Positions 16,118 through 23,812 of a DNA stretch of 24,348 nucleotides are shown here, in pieces; positions within the stretch are counted from its first letter, which is position 1, and each line of letters opens with the position of its first letter. Below the pieces are notes generated by a model. It searched no databases, was not told the DNA's origin, and saw only the letters and a list, made by a program, of their open reading frames with translations. The stretch comes from REEB95 sp035275845 (lineage in GTDB: Bacteria > Pseudomonadota > Alphaproteobacteria > ATCC43930 > CGMCC-115725), in the NCBI GenBank assembly GCA_035275845.1, contig DATEMD010000018.1, positions 1-24,348 on the forward strand, in the 5' to 3' direction. A program made the translations under genes and the position numbers.

Positions 16118-17025
16118 CGTACGGCGCGCTCAACGAAATGAAAGGCATCGTGCTAGCCGGCGGCAACGGCACACGGCTCTATCCGATGACCGTCGCGATG
16201 AGCAAGCAGCTCATCCCGGTCTATGACAAGCCGATGATCTATTATCCGATTTCGGCGCTGATGCTGGCGGGCATCCGCGAGATCTTGATTATCACCACGC
16301 CGCGTGACGCCGCCTCTTTCCACGCACTTCTCGGCGATGGCAGCCAGTGGGGCATTTCGCTCGAGTACGCGGTGCAGCCGGCGCCCGAAGGTCTGCCGCA
16401 AGCGTTCCTGATCGCCGAGCCGTGGCTCGCCGGCGCACGCGCGGCGTTGGTCCTCGGCGACAATATGTTTTATGGCCACGGCCTGACCGAATTGTTGCGC
16501 CGTGCCGCGCTGCTGCCGGCCGGCGAGACGATCTTCTGCTATGAGGTCTCCGATCCGGAACGTTACGGCGTCGCGACCTTGGCACCGAACGGCCACGTCA
16601 CCGACGTGGTCGAGAAGCCGATGGATCCACGGTCGCCATGGGCGGTGACCGGTTTGTACTTCGTCGACGAGCGCGCGTGCGACATCGTGCGGACCCTCAA
16701 AAAGTCGAAGCGCGGCGAGTACGAAATCGTCGACCTGCATCGCGCCTATATGCGGATGGGCGCGTTGCGCGCCGAACGGCTGGGCCGCGGCTTTGCCTGG
16801 TTCGACATGGGCACACCGGAAGCGCTGCTCGAAGCGGCGCAGTTCGTGCAAGCGATCGAACGGCGACAGGGCCAGAAAGTCGCGTGCCTCGAGGAAATCG
16901 CCTATCGCCTGAATTTGATCGACGCTCGCGCGGTGGCGCACCTGACCAAAGGTCTCAACGCAAGCTACGGGCGCTACTTGGCCAAGCTCATCGGCGGCGT
17001 GAGTCAAATCCGCCATTCGGCATGA
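16114..17025 (+). CDS. rfbA: Glucose-1-phosphate thymidylyltransferase
   Basis: RfbA/RmlA makes dTDP-glucose from dTTP and glucose-1-phosphate, the first step of dTDP-rhamnose synthesis. The 303-aa protein has GIVLAGGNGTRLYPMT (11-26), SKQLIPVYDKPMIYYP (30-45), GDNMFYGHG (115-123) and EKPMDPRS, then TGLYFVDERA and the C-terminal WFDMGTPEALLEAA region. These are all family landmarks. ATG 16114 is preferred because it forms an ATGA overlap with rfbD. An ATG at 16138 would give the more usual N-terminus MKGIVLAGG. It is the last gene of the operon. The 4,6-dehydratase gene rfbB is not in the window. Confidence 0.94.
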   Translation: MTYGALNEMKGIVLAGGNGTRLYPMTVAMSKQLIPVYDKPMIYYPISALMLAGIREILIITTPRDAASFHALLGDGSQWGISLEYAVQPAPEGLPQAFLIAEPWLAGARAALVLGDNMFYGHGLTELLRRAALLPAGETIFCYEVSDPERYGVATLAPNGHVTDVVEKPMDPRSPWAVTGLYFVDERACDIVRTLKKSKRGEYEIVDLHRAYMRMGALRAERLGRGFAWFDMGTPEALLEAAQFVQAIERRQGQKVACLEEIAYRLNLIDARAVAHLTKGLNASYGRYLAKLIGGVSQIRHSA

Positions 17026-17032
17026 TCGCCCC

Positions 17033-17055
17033 GGCGCGGTCGATCGCGACGCGCC
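17033..17055 (+). terminator. GC-rich hairpin after rfbA, possible terminator
   Basis: The bases at 17033-17042 and 17047-17055 form a 9-bp stem with one bulged G around an ATCG tetraloop, starting 8 bp after the rfbA stop. No T run follows, so it may end transcription weakly, protect the 3' end of the mRNA, or be a by-product of GC richness. Confidence 0.4.
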
Positions 17056-17089
17056 GACGCATTCCTACCCACAATCCATGGCGATTGCG

Positions 17090-17121
17090 CAAAACTTTCT
17101 CGAATTTGGCGGCAATGCCGC
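17090..17121 (+). promoter_or_regulatory. Candidate flagellin promoter (sigma28-like, overlapped by a weak sigma54-like match)
   Basis: CAAAACTT (17090-17097) and GCGGCAAT (17109-17116) are spaced by exactly 11 bp, as in sigma28 promoters (TAAAGTTT-N11-GCCGATAA), but match only 5/8 and 4/8 positions. Overlapping it, TGGC (17107-17110) and GC (17120-17121) have the -24/-12 spacing of sigma54, with little other agreement. The flagellin gene lies about 170 bp downstream. FlgM encoded nearby makes sigma28 the likelier choice. Low-confidence call by eye. Confidence 0.3.
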
Positions 17122-17288
17122 GCCGCGCCGCCGCGTGTCGCCACCGCATGCAACAGGATTCGAAGCGTGCCGTCTATAGGGGTGTAGGCGGCAATTCGCG
17201 TGGCCCATCCGAAACGCGCGGCGGGCGGCCAGAAGTCAACCCCAACCCGGAGGCTCGCTCTCGCCAGGGGCGCGCCAAGGAGGAGAAG

Positions 17289-18788
17289 ATGCTTTCAGGC
17301 GCGATCAACACCAACGTCGATGCATTGTATGCATTGAATTCGTTGAACACGACGACCAACAAAACCAACACGCTCGAGCAGGAACTGTCGTCCGGTCTGG
17401 CTATCAACAGCCCGGCCGACAATCCGGCCGGTTACATCGCGGCGCAGGGCTTCACCACCCAGCTCGGTGGCGTGACCCAGGCCATCTCCAACGTCAACCA
17501 GGCGGTTTCGCTCGTGCAAACCGCCGACGGCGCGGTGCAACAGCAGATCAACATCCTGCAGCAGCTCCGCACCATCGCCGACCAGGCGGCCAACGGCGGC
17601 CAGACCACCTCACAGCTTGCGTCGCTGCAACAGGTCGTGTCGCAGTTGCAGACCCAGGTGACGACGATTTCGCAGCAGGCCCAGTTCAACAACCAGAGCC
17701 TGCTCGACGGCACCTTCCAGGGCGTGCAGTTCCAGGTCGGTCCGAACGACGGCCAGACGATCCAGATCTCGATCGGCAACACCGCTGCCAATCAGCTCGG
17801 CGTCTATCAGTCGTCGCCGAACACGGCAGCCGGCATCTATAAAGTCAACGGCGTCGCCACCGGCGGCGTCAGCGACAACACCGGTGCGTCGTACATCATC
17901 ACGTCGGGCGCGGCGGGCGGCTTCACCGCTGGTTCGATCGGCGTGTCGGGTTCAGCCGGCGGTTCGAGTGTCGCCGTGACCAAGGCGGAAGCGGCGAGCG
18001 ATATCGTCGCATCGGTCAACAGCGTCCAAGCCAAGACCAACGTCAGCGCGGTGGCCGATACGAGCGCGGCCTTCACAGTCACGTCGGGCTCGTTCTCGTT
18101 CACGCTGGGCGACGTCAACGCCAGCGCGAGCAACACGGTCAACATCTCGGCGACCGTGACCGGCACCGTGAACGCCAGCAGCCTCGCGGGCCTGGTGAGC
18201 GCTATCAACCAGCAGAGCGGCACGACCGGCATCACTGCGACCGTTAATAGCAGCAACCAGCTCGTGCTGACGCAGGCGCAAGGCGACAACATCACGCTCA
18301 CCGGCTACACGGGTACGGGTACCCTGAAGGCCGGTGGCTCCACGCTCGTCACTCTGGGCGGCGCCACGACTTCGGCGACTGTTCAGGGCGTGGTAACGAT
18401 GCAGTCGGCACAAAGCTTTGCTTTGAGCGCGGCTGCGTCCGACATCGGCCTGCAGGCCAGTTCGGCGCTGTCGAAGTTGTCGGCGGCGAACGTGGGCACG
18501 GTTGCCGGCGCCGACGCGGCCCTGAATGTGGTGGACTTCGCCATCCAGCAGTTGGAGAACGTCGGCGGTCAGCTCGGCGCCATCCAGCAGCGGTTGCAAG
18601 CGAGCGTGTCCAACCTGCAGACCACGCAGGTGAACATGACCTCGGCGCTGTCCACCATCCAGGACGCGAACATACCCGCGGTCACGACCCAGCTGACGCA
18701 GGAGCAGATCCTGCAACAGGCCGGCGTCGACGCGCTCGCCAAGTCCGGCGCATTGCAGCAGAGCTTCCTCCGGTTGCTGCAACAGTAG
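17289..18788 (+). CDS. fliC: Flagellin, major filament subunit
   Basis: This 499-aa protein polymerises outside the cell to form the filament. The conserved N-terminal D0/D1 region (1-170) starts MLSGAINTNVDALYALNSLN and includes LEQELSSGLAINSPADNPAG and QFNNQSLLDGTFQGVQFQVG. The C-terminal D1/D0 region (about 380-499) includes ASDIGLQASSALSKLSAANV and SNLQTTQVNMTSALSTIQDA. The middle (about 175-375) is beta-rich, full of Ser, Thr, Gly and Val, with a flagellin_IN-like stretch (about 298-340); these are possible O-glycosylation sites. It has no Cys. A strong Shine-Dalgarno, AAGGAGGAG at 17277-17285, fixes the ATG at 17289. An in-frame open stretch reaches further upstream but lacks flagellin features. 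Confidence 0.95.
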   Translation: MLSGAINTNVDALYALNSLNTTTNKTNTLEQELSSGLAINSPADNPAGYIAAQGFTTQLGGVTQAISNVNQAVSLVQTADGAVQQQINILQQLRTIADQAANGGQTTSQLASLQQVVSQLQTQVTTISQQAQFNNQSLLDGTFQGVQFQVGPNDGQTIQISIGNTAANQLGVYQSSPNTAAGIYKVNGVATGGVSDNTGASYIITSGAAGGFTAGSIGVSGSAGGSSVAVTKAEAASDIVASVNSVQAKTNVSAVADTSAAFTVTSGSFSFTLGDVNASASNTVNISATVTGTVNASSLAGLVSAINQQSGTTGITATVNSSNQLVLTQAQGDNITLTGYTGTGTLKAGGSTLVTLGGATTSATVQGVVTMQSAQSFALSAAASDIGLQASSALSKLSAANVGTVAGADAALNVVDFAIQQLENVGGQLGAIQQRLQASVSNLQTTQVNMTSALSTIQDANIPAVTTQLTQEQILQQAGVDALAKSGALQQSFLRLLQQ

Positions 18789-18813
18789 GCTAGGACTCGG
18801 GCGTCGAGGGAGC

Positions 18814-18845
18814 CATCCCGGTTATCCGTTGCCGGGATGGTTTCC
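18814..18845 (+). terminator. Terminator after the flagellin gene
   Basis: CCATCCCGG (18814-18822) pairs perfectly with CCGGGATGG (18833-18841) around a 10-nt loop, followed by TTTCC. Weaker pairing extends the stem outward (GAGG with CCTC). It lies 25 bp after the flagellin stop and before fliD. It fits a factor-independent terminator or attenuator that keeps flagellin transcripts more abundant than fliD transcripts. Confidence 0.7.
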
Positions 18846-18903
18846 TCGCATCCGAGTGATGTGAAGGTCCGGAGGCGGTGAGGCGATTGCTGAGGAGGCA
18901 GCA

Positions 18904-20490
18904 ATGACGACGCTCAGCGGCGTATTGAGTTCGAGCCAGATAACGAGTCTGATTCAGCAGGCCAATGCCGCCTTTTTGGAGCCGGCCGCGCTGATTCAGA
19001 ATCAGGAAAAGCCGGTCCAAGCGCAAATCTCGGCGCTCGGCCAAGTGCAGAGCTCGCTCTCGAGCCTGCAATCGGCGGTGGCGCAGCTCGCCAACCTCTC
19101 GTCGACGCCGCCGCTGACGGTCACCGCCACGCCCAACGGCACGGTTTCGGGCACCGCAACTTCGACGGCCGTACCCGGAACCTATTCGCTGTCGAGCATC
19201 GTTCTCGCGCATGCCGAAAATCTGATTTCGAGCCGCTTCACCAGCGAGAGCAGTTCGCTCGGCAGCGGCACGGTTTCGATCAAGGTCGGCACCGGCTCGG
19301 CGATTGTCGTCAACGTCCCGACCGGCCAGGATACGCTCGCCGGCGTCGCGGCCGCGATCAACGCCAAGAACGCCGGCGTTTCCGCCGCGGTGGTTTTCGA
19401 CGGCACCGGTTACGAACTGACCCTGACCGGCAACAAGACCGGCTCGGCCAACGGCTTTACCGTGACCGGCACGGGCGGGCTCACCGGCCTCAGCTATCAC
19501 GGCAGCGGCAGCCCGATGACCGAGTCCCAGGCCGCCTCGAACGCGAGCTTCACGCTCAACGGCATTGGGGTCTCCAGCGGCTCCAACACGATCGCCGGCT
19601 CGATCCCCGGCGTTACGCTGACCTTGCAGGCTAGCGGCTCGGCGACCGTCACGATCGGCACCAACACCTCGAGCCTGTCGTCGGCCGCGCAAGCGGTTGT
19701 CAGCGCGCTCAATACCGCGGCCACGACAATCGGCCAGCTCAATACATTCGATCCGACCAAGGGCGCCGGTCCGTTGCTGGGCGACGTCGGCATCGAGACG
19801 TTGCTTCAGAACATGCTGAATTCGGTCTCGGGACCCGGCGGAGTCGGACTGCCGTCTGGAACGCCTTATGCGTCGCTGAGCTCGATCGGCTTCTCGGTCA
19901 CGTCGAGTGGCACGGTTACCCTCAACAGCAGCACGTTCGCGAGCGCCTTGAGCACGAATTATGCCGCTGTGGCGGCGCTGCTCGGCGGTGTCGGAGCCGC
20001 CACCAGTTCGGACGTTACGGTCGCCGGTGTCGGCGCCGCCAAAGCCGGAACCTATACCGTCAACATCACGTCAAACACCGGCGGCACAGTGATCGGCACC
20101 GTCAATGGCCAGGCGGCCAGTGGGACCGGTGGCGTGCTGACGGTGAATGGCGCCGGTGCGGCGAGCGGCCTGTCGATCAACGTCGCCGCCGGCGTCACCG
20201 GTGCGCTCGGCACCGTCAGCGTCAGCTCGGGTCTCTATAGCCAGCTCAGCGGCATTCTCAACGGCGCCCTTGCACCGTCGACCGGTTCGGTGACGCAGGA
20301 GATCGGCAACCTCAATTCGACGCTGACGTCGATGAATAAGCAGATCACGTCCTTGCAGCAGCAAGCGCAGCAGCAGACCGTGCTGCTGACTCAGCAGTAC
20401 AGCGCGGCGGAGCAGACGCTGCAGCAGCTCACCACCGTCAGTAGCTTCCTCACCCAATATTTCAGCACCGCTTCATCAACCACGAGCTAA
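18904..20490 (+). CDS. fliD: FliD, filament cap protein
   Basis: FliD caps the filament tip and inserts flagellin subunits. The 528-aa product has the N-terminal FliD region (MTTLSGVLSSSQITSLIQQA, then QEKPVQAQISALGQVQSSLS with a helical heptad stretch, about 1-70). A flagellin_IN-like motif lies at about 145-185 (TLAGVAAAINAKNAGVSAAV, then YELTLTGNKTG). The C-terminal coiled coil (about 465-520) has LNSTLTSMNKQITSLQQQAQ and ends TTVSSFLTQYFS. The middle is beta-rich and poorly conserved, as usual. GAGGAGG at 18891-18897 supports the ATG. fliS begins 3 bp after the stop. Confidence 0.94.
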   Translation: MTTLSGVLSSSQITSLIQQANAAFLEPAALIQNQEKPVQAQISALGQVQSSLSSLQSAVAQLANLSSTPPLTVTATPNGTVSGTATSTAVPGTYSLSSIVLAHAENLISSRFTSESSSLGSGTVSIKVGTGSAIVVNVPTGQDTLAGVAAAINAKNAGVSAAVVFDGTGYELTLTGNKTGSANGFTVTGTGGLTGLSYHGSGSPMTESQAASNASFTLNGIGVSSGSNTIAGSIPGVTLTLQASGSATVTIGTNTSSLSSAAQAVVSALNTAATTIGQLNTFDPTKGAGPLLGDVGIETLLQNMLNSVSGPGGVGLPSGTPYASLSSIGFSVTSSGTVTLNSSTFASALSTNYAAVAALLGGVGAATSSDVTVAGVGAAKAGTYTVNITSNTGGTVIGTVNGQAASGTGGVLTVNGAGAASGLSINVAAGVTGALGTVSVSSGLYSQLSGILNGALAPSTGSVTQEIGNLNSTLTSMNKQITSLQQQAQQQTVLLTQQYSAAEQTLQQLTTVSSFLTQYFSTASSTTS

Positions 20491-20493
20491 ACC

Positions 20494-20877
20494 ATGGGCG
20501 CACATCAACTCTCAGCCTATCGCAGCGTCGACTGTGCCGGCATCTCGTCCGAACGTCTGATGATCGTCGCCCTCGATGCCGTGCAATTCTTTCTGACGCG
20601 CGCGGAGACCGCCATCGACGACGAGAACGGCCCGGAAAGGGCGCGGGTTTTGGCGCGCGCTGGCCGCGTGATGGAATTCATGCTCGGTCTCACTGGCGTG
20701 GAGCCGGGTGAGTTGAGCACCCGTCTCGCCAAGCTCTATCGCTTCGTCATCGAAGGCATCGTCAAGGGCAATGCCAACAACGACAAGGAAGCGATCGTCT
20801 CGGCGCGGGCGGTGATCGAAGACGTTGGCAAATTCTGGCGACTGCGATTTCCGCACGCTGATCTATCCGTGCAATGA
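20494..20877 (+). CDS. fliS: FliS, flagellin export chaperone
   Basis: FliS binds the C-terminal helices of newly made flagellin in the cytoplasm and stops early polymerisation. The 127-aa, all-helical product has the family landmarks: AYRSVDCAGISSERLMIVAL (about 8-27), FLTRAETAIDD, RARVLARAGRVMEFMLGL and LSTRLAKLYRFVIEGIVKGN, then the NDKEAIVSARAVIEDVGKFW segment. Size is typical. It starts 3 bp after fliD and must be co-transcribed with it. The usual alphaproteobacterial flagellin factors FlaF and FlbT are not seen in this window. Confidence 0.92.
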   Translation: MGAHQLSAYRSVDCAGISSERLMIVALDAVQFFLTRAETAIDDENGPERARVLARAGRVMEFMLGLTGVEPGELSTRLAKLYRFVIEGIVKGNANNDKEAIVSARAVIEDVGKFWRLRFPHADLSVQ

Positions 20878-20935
20878 CCATGCGATGCCGTTGCGAATCA
20901 GGAGCAGCAGGGAACGTTCGAACAAGGAGTGGACG

Positions 20936-21259
20936 ATGACGACTAATCCCATCAGTGGCGTGACCAATCCGATCGTTACCGATGCTACGGCCCCAGGCAC
21001 GCCGGCTGCCGGCGGCGCCAAACCCGACGCCGCGGCGCCGGGCACTGCCGCGGCGTCCGTCGACAGCGGCGAGGTTTCACATGCGCAAACGCTTCTCAAT
21101 GCGATCAGCACCATGGCGCAGAACATTCCCTCGGTGGACCCGCAGCGTGTCGAGCAGATCCGTACCGCGATCGAGCAAGGTAAACTGTCGGTTAACGCCC
21201 AGAACATCGCCCAGCGCTTGATGGAGATCGAGGCGCAACTCGGCGCTTCGTCGAGCTGA
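20936..21259 (+). CDS. flgM: FlgM, anti-sigma28 factor
   Basis: FlgM binds sigma28 (FliA) and is exported through the finished hook, releasing late-gene transcription. The 107-aa product has a disordered Ala/Pro/Gly-rich N-terminus (1-45). The conserved C-terminal sigma-binding region (about 62-102) reads NIPSVDPQRVEQIRTAIEQG followed by KLSVNAQNIAQRLMEIEAQL. This matches the 'vd..kV..ir..I..G.y.vn...IA..l...E' pattern. AAGGAG at 20924-20929 supports the ATG at 20936 rather than the in-frame upstream extension. Its place after fliDS suggests expression with the late genes. Confidence 0.88.
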   Translation: MTTNPISGVTNPIVTDATAPGTPAAGGAKPDAAAPGTAAASVDSGEVSHAQTLLNAISTMAQNIPSVDPQRVEQIRTAIEQGKLSVNAQNIAQRLMEIEAQLGASSS

Positions 21260-21290
21260 GGCGGCCCAAGATGGAAGCCGGGGATAATGG

Positions 21291-21300
21291 GGAAAATCGC
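21291..21300 (+). promoter_or_regulatory. Upstream copy of the GGAAAATCGC element
   Basis: This exact 10-bp copy starts 32 bp before the copy inside the promoter of the HTH regulator gene, about three helical turns, so both would face the same side of the DNA. It suits a second operator site; binding is not shown. Confidence 0.4.
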
Positions 21301-21310
21301 GAAATTGTTG

Positions 21311-21338
21311 TTGCAAAAAATAGGAAAATCGCTAACTT
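21311..21338 (+). promoter_or_regulatory. Sigma70-like promoter with embedded GGAAAATCGC, before the double-HTH regulator
   Basis: TTGCAA (21311-21316) and TAACTT (21333-21338) are 16 bp apart. The element GGAAAATCGC lies at 21323-21332, directly against the -10 box, exactly as in the promoter at 10740. Aligned without gaps, the two promoters agree at 21 of 24 positions from the -35 box to the first two bases of the -10. Transcription would start about 50 bp before the ATG at 21394. Confidence 0.5.
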
Positions 21339-21393
21339 ATCGATCAAGCTTCCTGCTGCGCCCGGACTTTTTTGACAGCGATACGAGAGATCC

Positions 21394-22518
21394 ATGGCAG
21401 AGCATCACGACGATCGCGTGACGGAACTTGCCGGCCGTATGGCGCTGGCCTCGACAAGCGGGCGCAACGTCGTGCGCGGCGAGGTGGTGTTTCCCAACAA
21501 CATCGAGCGGCTGCGTAAGGCGAAAGGCCTGACACAGTCCGAGCTCGGCCGGCTGCTGTCGCCGCAAATGGGCGTGTCGACAATTTCAAAAGTCGAATCT
21601 GGCGCCCGCCGTCTGACCAATCTGCAGATCGAGGACCTCGCGCGCGTGTTCGGCGTTCGTGCTGAAGAGATTCCGGTGGTCAAGGGCCGTGACTCCGCCG
21701 CTGACATCCGGGAATGGGGCCGCGTCCAGCGCGACACCGTGCGTTGGAGCGTCGAATCGGGTGCGGCGGCGATCGCCTACGTTTTGGCGGCGCTGCGTAC
21801 CAAGCATCGCAAGACGCTGACCGAGGTCGCGGAAGCCATCGGCAAGACGATCTCGGTTTATCACCGTGTCGAGATGGCGACCCGGCTGGCGACGGCCGAA
21901 GAGCTCAAGGCGATTGCCGAGTTCTACAAGCTGTCCGAGCGCGCTCTCAACAAGATGATCGAAGAACGGATCGCCATCCACCAACAGGAGCTGAAGAAGG
22001 GCGTGGCGCCGGAAGATTTGCTGCCGCGCCGGCCGCGCGCGCTGTTGTGGGATAACGAGCGCTTCGCCGGCGTCGGCGTGCTCGAGCGCGAGGCCCTGCG
22101 CCGGTCGTTGCGCGTGGTGACGCCGCGGACGGTCGAAACTCTCTCGGTCTATGGCGAAATGAGTAGCGGGCCAAATCCGGAATTCGTCTTCGACCGGACA
22201 GCCGCGGTCAGCACGGTGCCGGTTCCGGATTTCTGCGGCAATGGCGAGGGCTGGTTCGCCGCCCGGGCTTATTCCAACCGCGTCGGTATCGCATTGCGGC
22301 CGGGTTCGCTGGTTTACGTCAATACCAGGCGCATGCCGACAGTCGGCGACCTCGTGCTGTTCGTGCGCGCCAGAGGCAAGCGCGCCGACTGTGCGGTCGT
22401 CGTCGGTGACGGATTCAAGGACACGCGGCTACGCCTCTACAATCCCGACGAAGAGATTGCGTTGGACGATCCGACGATCGCGGAGGTGTTCCGGATCGCG
22501 GCGGCCGTTTATCCGTGA
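21394..22518 (+). CDS. XRE-family regulator with two HTH domains and an S24/LexA-like C-terminal domain
   Basis: The 374-aa protein has a first XRE-type HTH at about 36-92 (IERLRKAKGLTQSELGRLLS, then VSTISKVESGARRLTNLQIE). A second degenerate HTH lies at about 127-185 (ALRTKHRKTLTEVAEAIGKT and VYHRVEMATRLATAEELKAI). A C-terminal S24-like beta domain spans about 280-372 (VGIALRPGSLVYVN, MPTVGDLVLFVRARG). The catalytic Ser-Lys pair of self-cleaving repressors is not evident: no Lys follows the 'ADCAVVVGDG' strand where LexA has its VKRL. It is therefore more likely a ligand- or partner-sensing regulator than a self-cleaving one. Upstream are two copies of a 10-bp element, suggesting autoregulation. 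Its targets are not known; the shared element points to the operon at 10804. Confidence 0.85.
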   Translation: MAEHHDDRVTELAGRMALASTSGRNVVRGEVVFPNNIERLRKAKGLTQSELGRLLSPQMGVSTISKVESGARRLTNLQIEDLARVFGVRAEEIPVVKGRDSAADIREWGRVQRDTVRWSVESGAAAIAYVLAALRTKHRKTLTEVAEAIGKTISVYHRVEMATRLATAEELKAIAEFYKLSERALNKMIEERIAIHQQELKKGVAPEDLLPRRPRALLWDNERFAGVGVLEREALRRSLRVVTPRTVETLSVYGEMSSGPNPEFVFDRTAAVSTVPVPDFCGNGEGWFAARAYSNRVGIALRPGSLVYVNTRRMPTVGDLVLFVRARGKRADCAVVVGDGFKDTRLRLYNPDEEIALDDPTIAEVFRIAAAVYP

Positions 22519-22549
22519 AGCCGACGATGGCCGCCGGCGTGCCGCACTC

Positions 22550-22795
22550 TCAAAGATCCTCGTACCGTGCCATCTCGCGCTGTACCCACGCGCGAATCAT
22601 GGTAAGGCGCCGTTCGGCGGCGACGAGGTCGGAGAAATAGCCGATGTCCAGAGCCAGGTCAGCGACCGCTTCGAGGCACTGGTCGATGTCGTCGACCGGT
22701 GCGATTGGCTTGGGTTCGGTTTCCCCCTCGGGCGCAGTCGAATAGCTGGTTTCGGATAGATCGCGAACGGCACAAATCGCAACTTGCTCAACCAT
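22550..22795 (-). CDS. Small hypothetical acidic protein
   Basis: An 81-aa product I do not recognise. It has an acidic, Pro-rich middle (EGETEPKPIAPVDDIDQ) and a helical C-terminal half (CLEAVADLALDIGYFSDLVA, then ERRLTMIRAWVQREMARYED). The start is supported by a good GGGGGAG Shine-Dalgarno 6 nt upstream of the ATG (on the - strand, 22802-22808). It is convergent with the HTH regulator; 31 bp separate the two stops and no clear terminator is seen there. The helical end could be a protein-binding or dimer segment; no function is claimed. Confidence 0.65.
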   Translation of the reverse strand: MVEQVAICAVRDLSETSYSTAPEGETEPKPIAPVDDIDQCLEAVADLALDIGYFSDLVAAERRLTMIRAWVQREMARYEDL

Positions 22796-23208
22796 TAAAT
22801 CTCCCCCGGTTAAGCTTTTTTCACACTGCTGTCGGCGCGTTCTGCACCGTTCCCGATCCGGTTCTGGTCGGGCCCCTACGACACGCGGCGTCGCGCGCTT
22901 GGCTTGCGCGCTGTTTTGCTCCGCGAAATCAAACGATGCATTGAGTTGCCCCTCGAACGTTCCGTTATCTGTTTGCCGGCGGCCGTCGTGAACGACCCGA
23001 GACGCCGGATGTTTATCGTCCGATCACGTTCGAAAACTATGGCGGACCCCGCCCAATTCGGTCAAGCAGTTAGGCCGACAATTTGGCGTGGATTCAATGG
23101 GATAGAGACAAAAAAGACGCAAGTTCGTTAGCATTCTGTAATGCCTACGGATGCGCCCAGACGCGGTTAACTTTTGGCCCACGAAATCCGGCAAATGACG
23201 CCGTGGGA
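22796..23208. other. Intergenic stretch, no gene seen
   Basis: This stretch lies between two - strand genes. Short open frames on the + strand here have no Shine-Dalgarno and odd compositions, so I do not call them. The base composition is more AT-rich than the genes on either side. I see TTAA half-sites (22815-22818 on the - strand as TTAA, and GTTAAC at 23166-23171), but none at the spacing of a CtrA box. No tRNA-like or repeat structure was found by eye. Confidence 0.5.
23178..23207 (-). terminator. Possible hairpin at the 3' end of the PAS gene
   Basis: CCCACG (23178-23183) can pair with CGTGGG (23202-23207), directly after the TAA of the - strand PAS gene. The loop is 18 nt and no T run follows in the direction of transcription, so termination is only a possibility. 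Confidence 0.25.
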
Positions 23209-23790
23209 TTAATCAATTCCGCCGCTGGCCGTCGCGAGCGACCGTTGCCGTTCGACCACACCGGAAAAGGAATGTGCGTAATCGAAATTGCCGCTGTTGC
23301 CGAACCACGTACCACGCCACTCGATCGCGTTGCCCGGGAACTCGAACCGCATGGCGGTCAGAAAGAGCCGGATCGTCACGCCATCGTTGGCCAGCGGCAT
23401 CAGCAGTCGGTGGCACACCAGCGAAACCGGCCGGGTCGAATGATAGCGATTGACGACGAGCACCGGGCGCTGGCTTTCGCAGACGGCACGATAATTGGCT
23501 TCGACATAACGCATGCGCTCGCCGGAATAAATTTCGTCCATGTATTTGCCAGTGAGATCGGCGCCGTGCGCATTGACGATACCGGTGCCGATCAGGCGAT
23601 AGCGGATTCGTCCAGTCGCCTCGACGCGTTCGGTGAGCTGCAGATAGGGCAGGAGAGAGGGCAGGATTTCGGTGGCGTCGATGTCGCGGCGGTCCGGTAT
23701 GAGACGCGACCCGCATTTGCTTTCCCAATAGGCCAACGCCGAACCGAGAACCGGATCGTTGCGAATATCGCCGTACAGTTGAGAACCCAA
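23209..23790 (-). CDS. PAS-domain protein of the PAS_5 (PF07310-like) type
   Basis: The 193-aa protein fits the short, single-domain PAS_5 family common in alphaproteobacteria: DPVLGSALAYWESKCGSRLI, PDRRDIDATEILPSLLPYLQ and GRIRYRLIGTGIVNAHGADL, then TGKYMDEIYSG. It next has NYRAVCESQRPVLVVNRYHS and RLLMPLANDG. There is no output domain, signal peptide or membrane segment, so it probably senses a small ligand or acts through a partner. The start is a TTG at 23790, supported by a GGGGG Shine-Dalgarno at 23799-23803 on the same strand. Ligand and pathway are unknown. Confidence 0.8.
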   Translation of the reverse strand: MGSQLYGDIRNDPVLGSALAYWESKCGSRLIPDRRDIDATEILPSLLPYLQLTERVEATGRIRYRLIGTGIVNAHGADLTGKYMDEIYSGERMRYVEANYRAVCESQRPVLVVNRYHSTRPVSLVCHRLLMPLANDGVTIRLFLTAMRFEFPGNAIEWRGTWFGNSGNFDYAHSFSGVVERQRSLATASGGID

Positions 23791-23812
23791 CGGATATTCC
23801 CCCGTTCACCGA

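Noticed and set aside
16638..17288. In-frame open stretch extending the flagellin reading frame upstream
   Set aside because: It overlaps rfbA in another frame, has a composition unlike flagellin, and the strong Shine-Dalgarno at 17277-17285 sets the start at 17289.
1..21259. Many long antisense open frames opposite the flagellar and sugar genes
   Set aside because: They are shadows caused by high GC; they are His/Arg/Asp-rich with no family features.
22839..22866. GTTC repeats resembling an alphaproteobacterial LexA box
   Set aside because: The repeats are 6 and 8 bases apart, not the required 7, and the next gene is not an SOS gene.
22699..23131. Two short + strand open frames between the small - strand genes
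   Set aside because: They lack ribosome binding sites, one runs antisense to the better-supported gene at 22550-22795, and their products look random.
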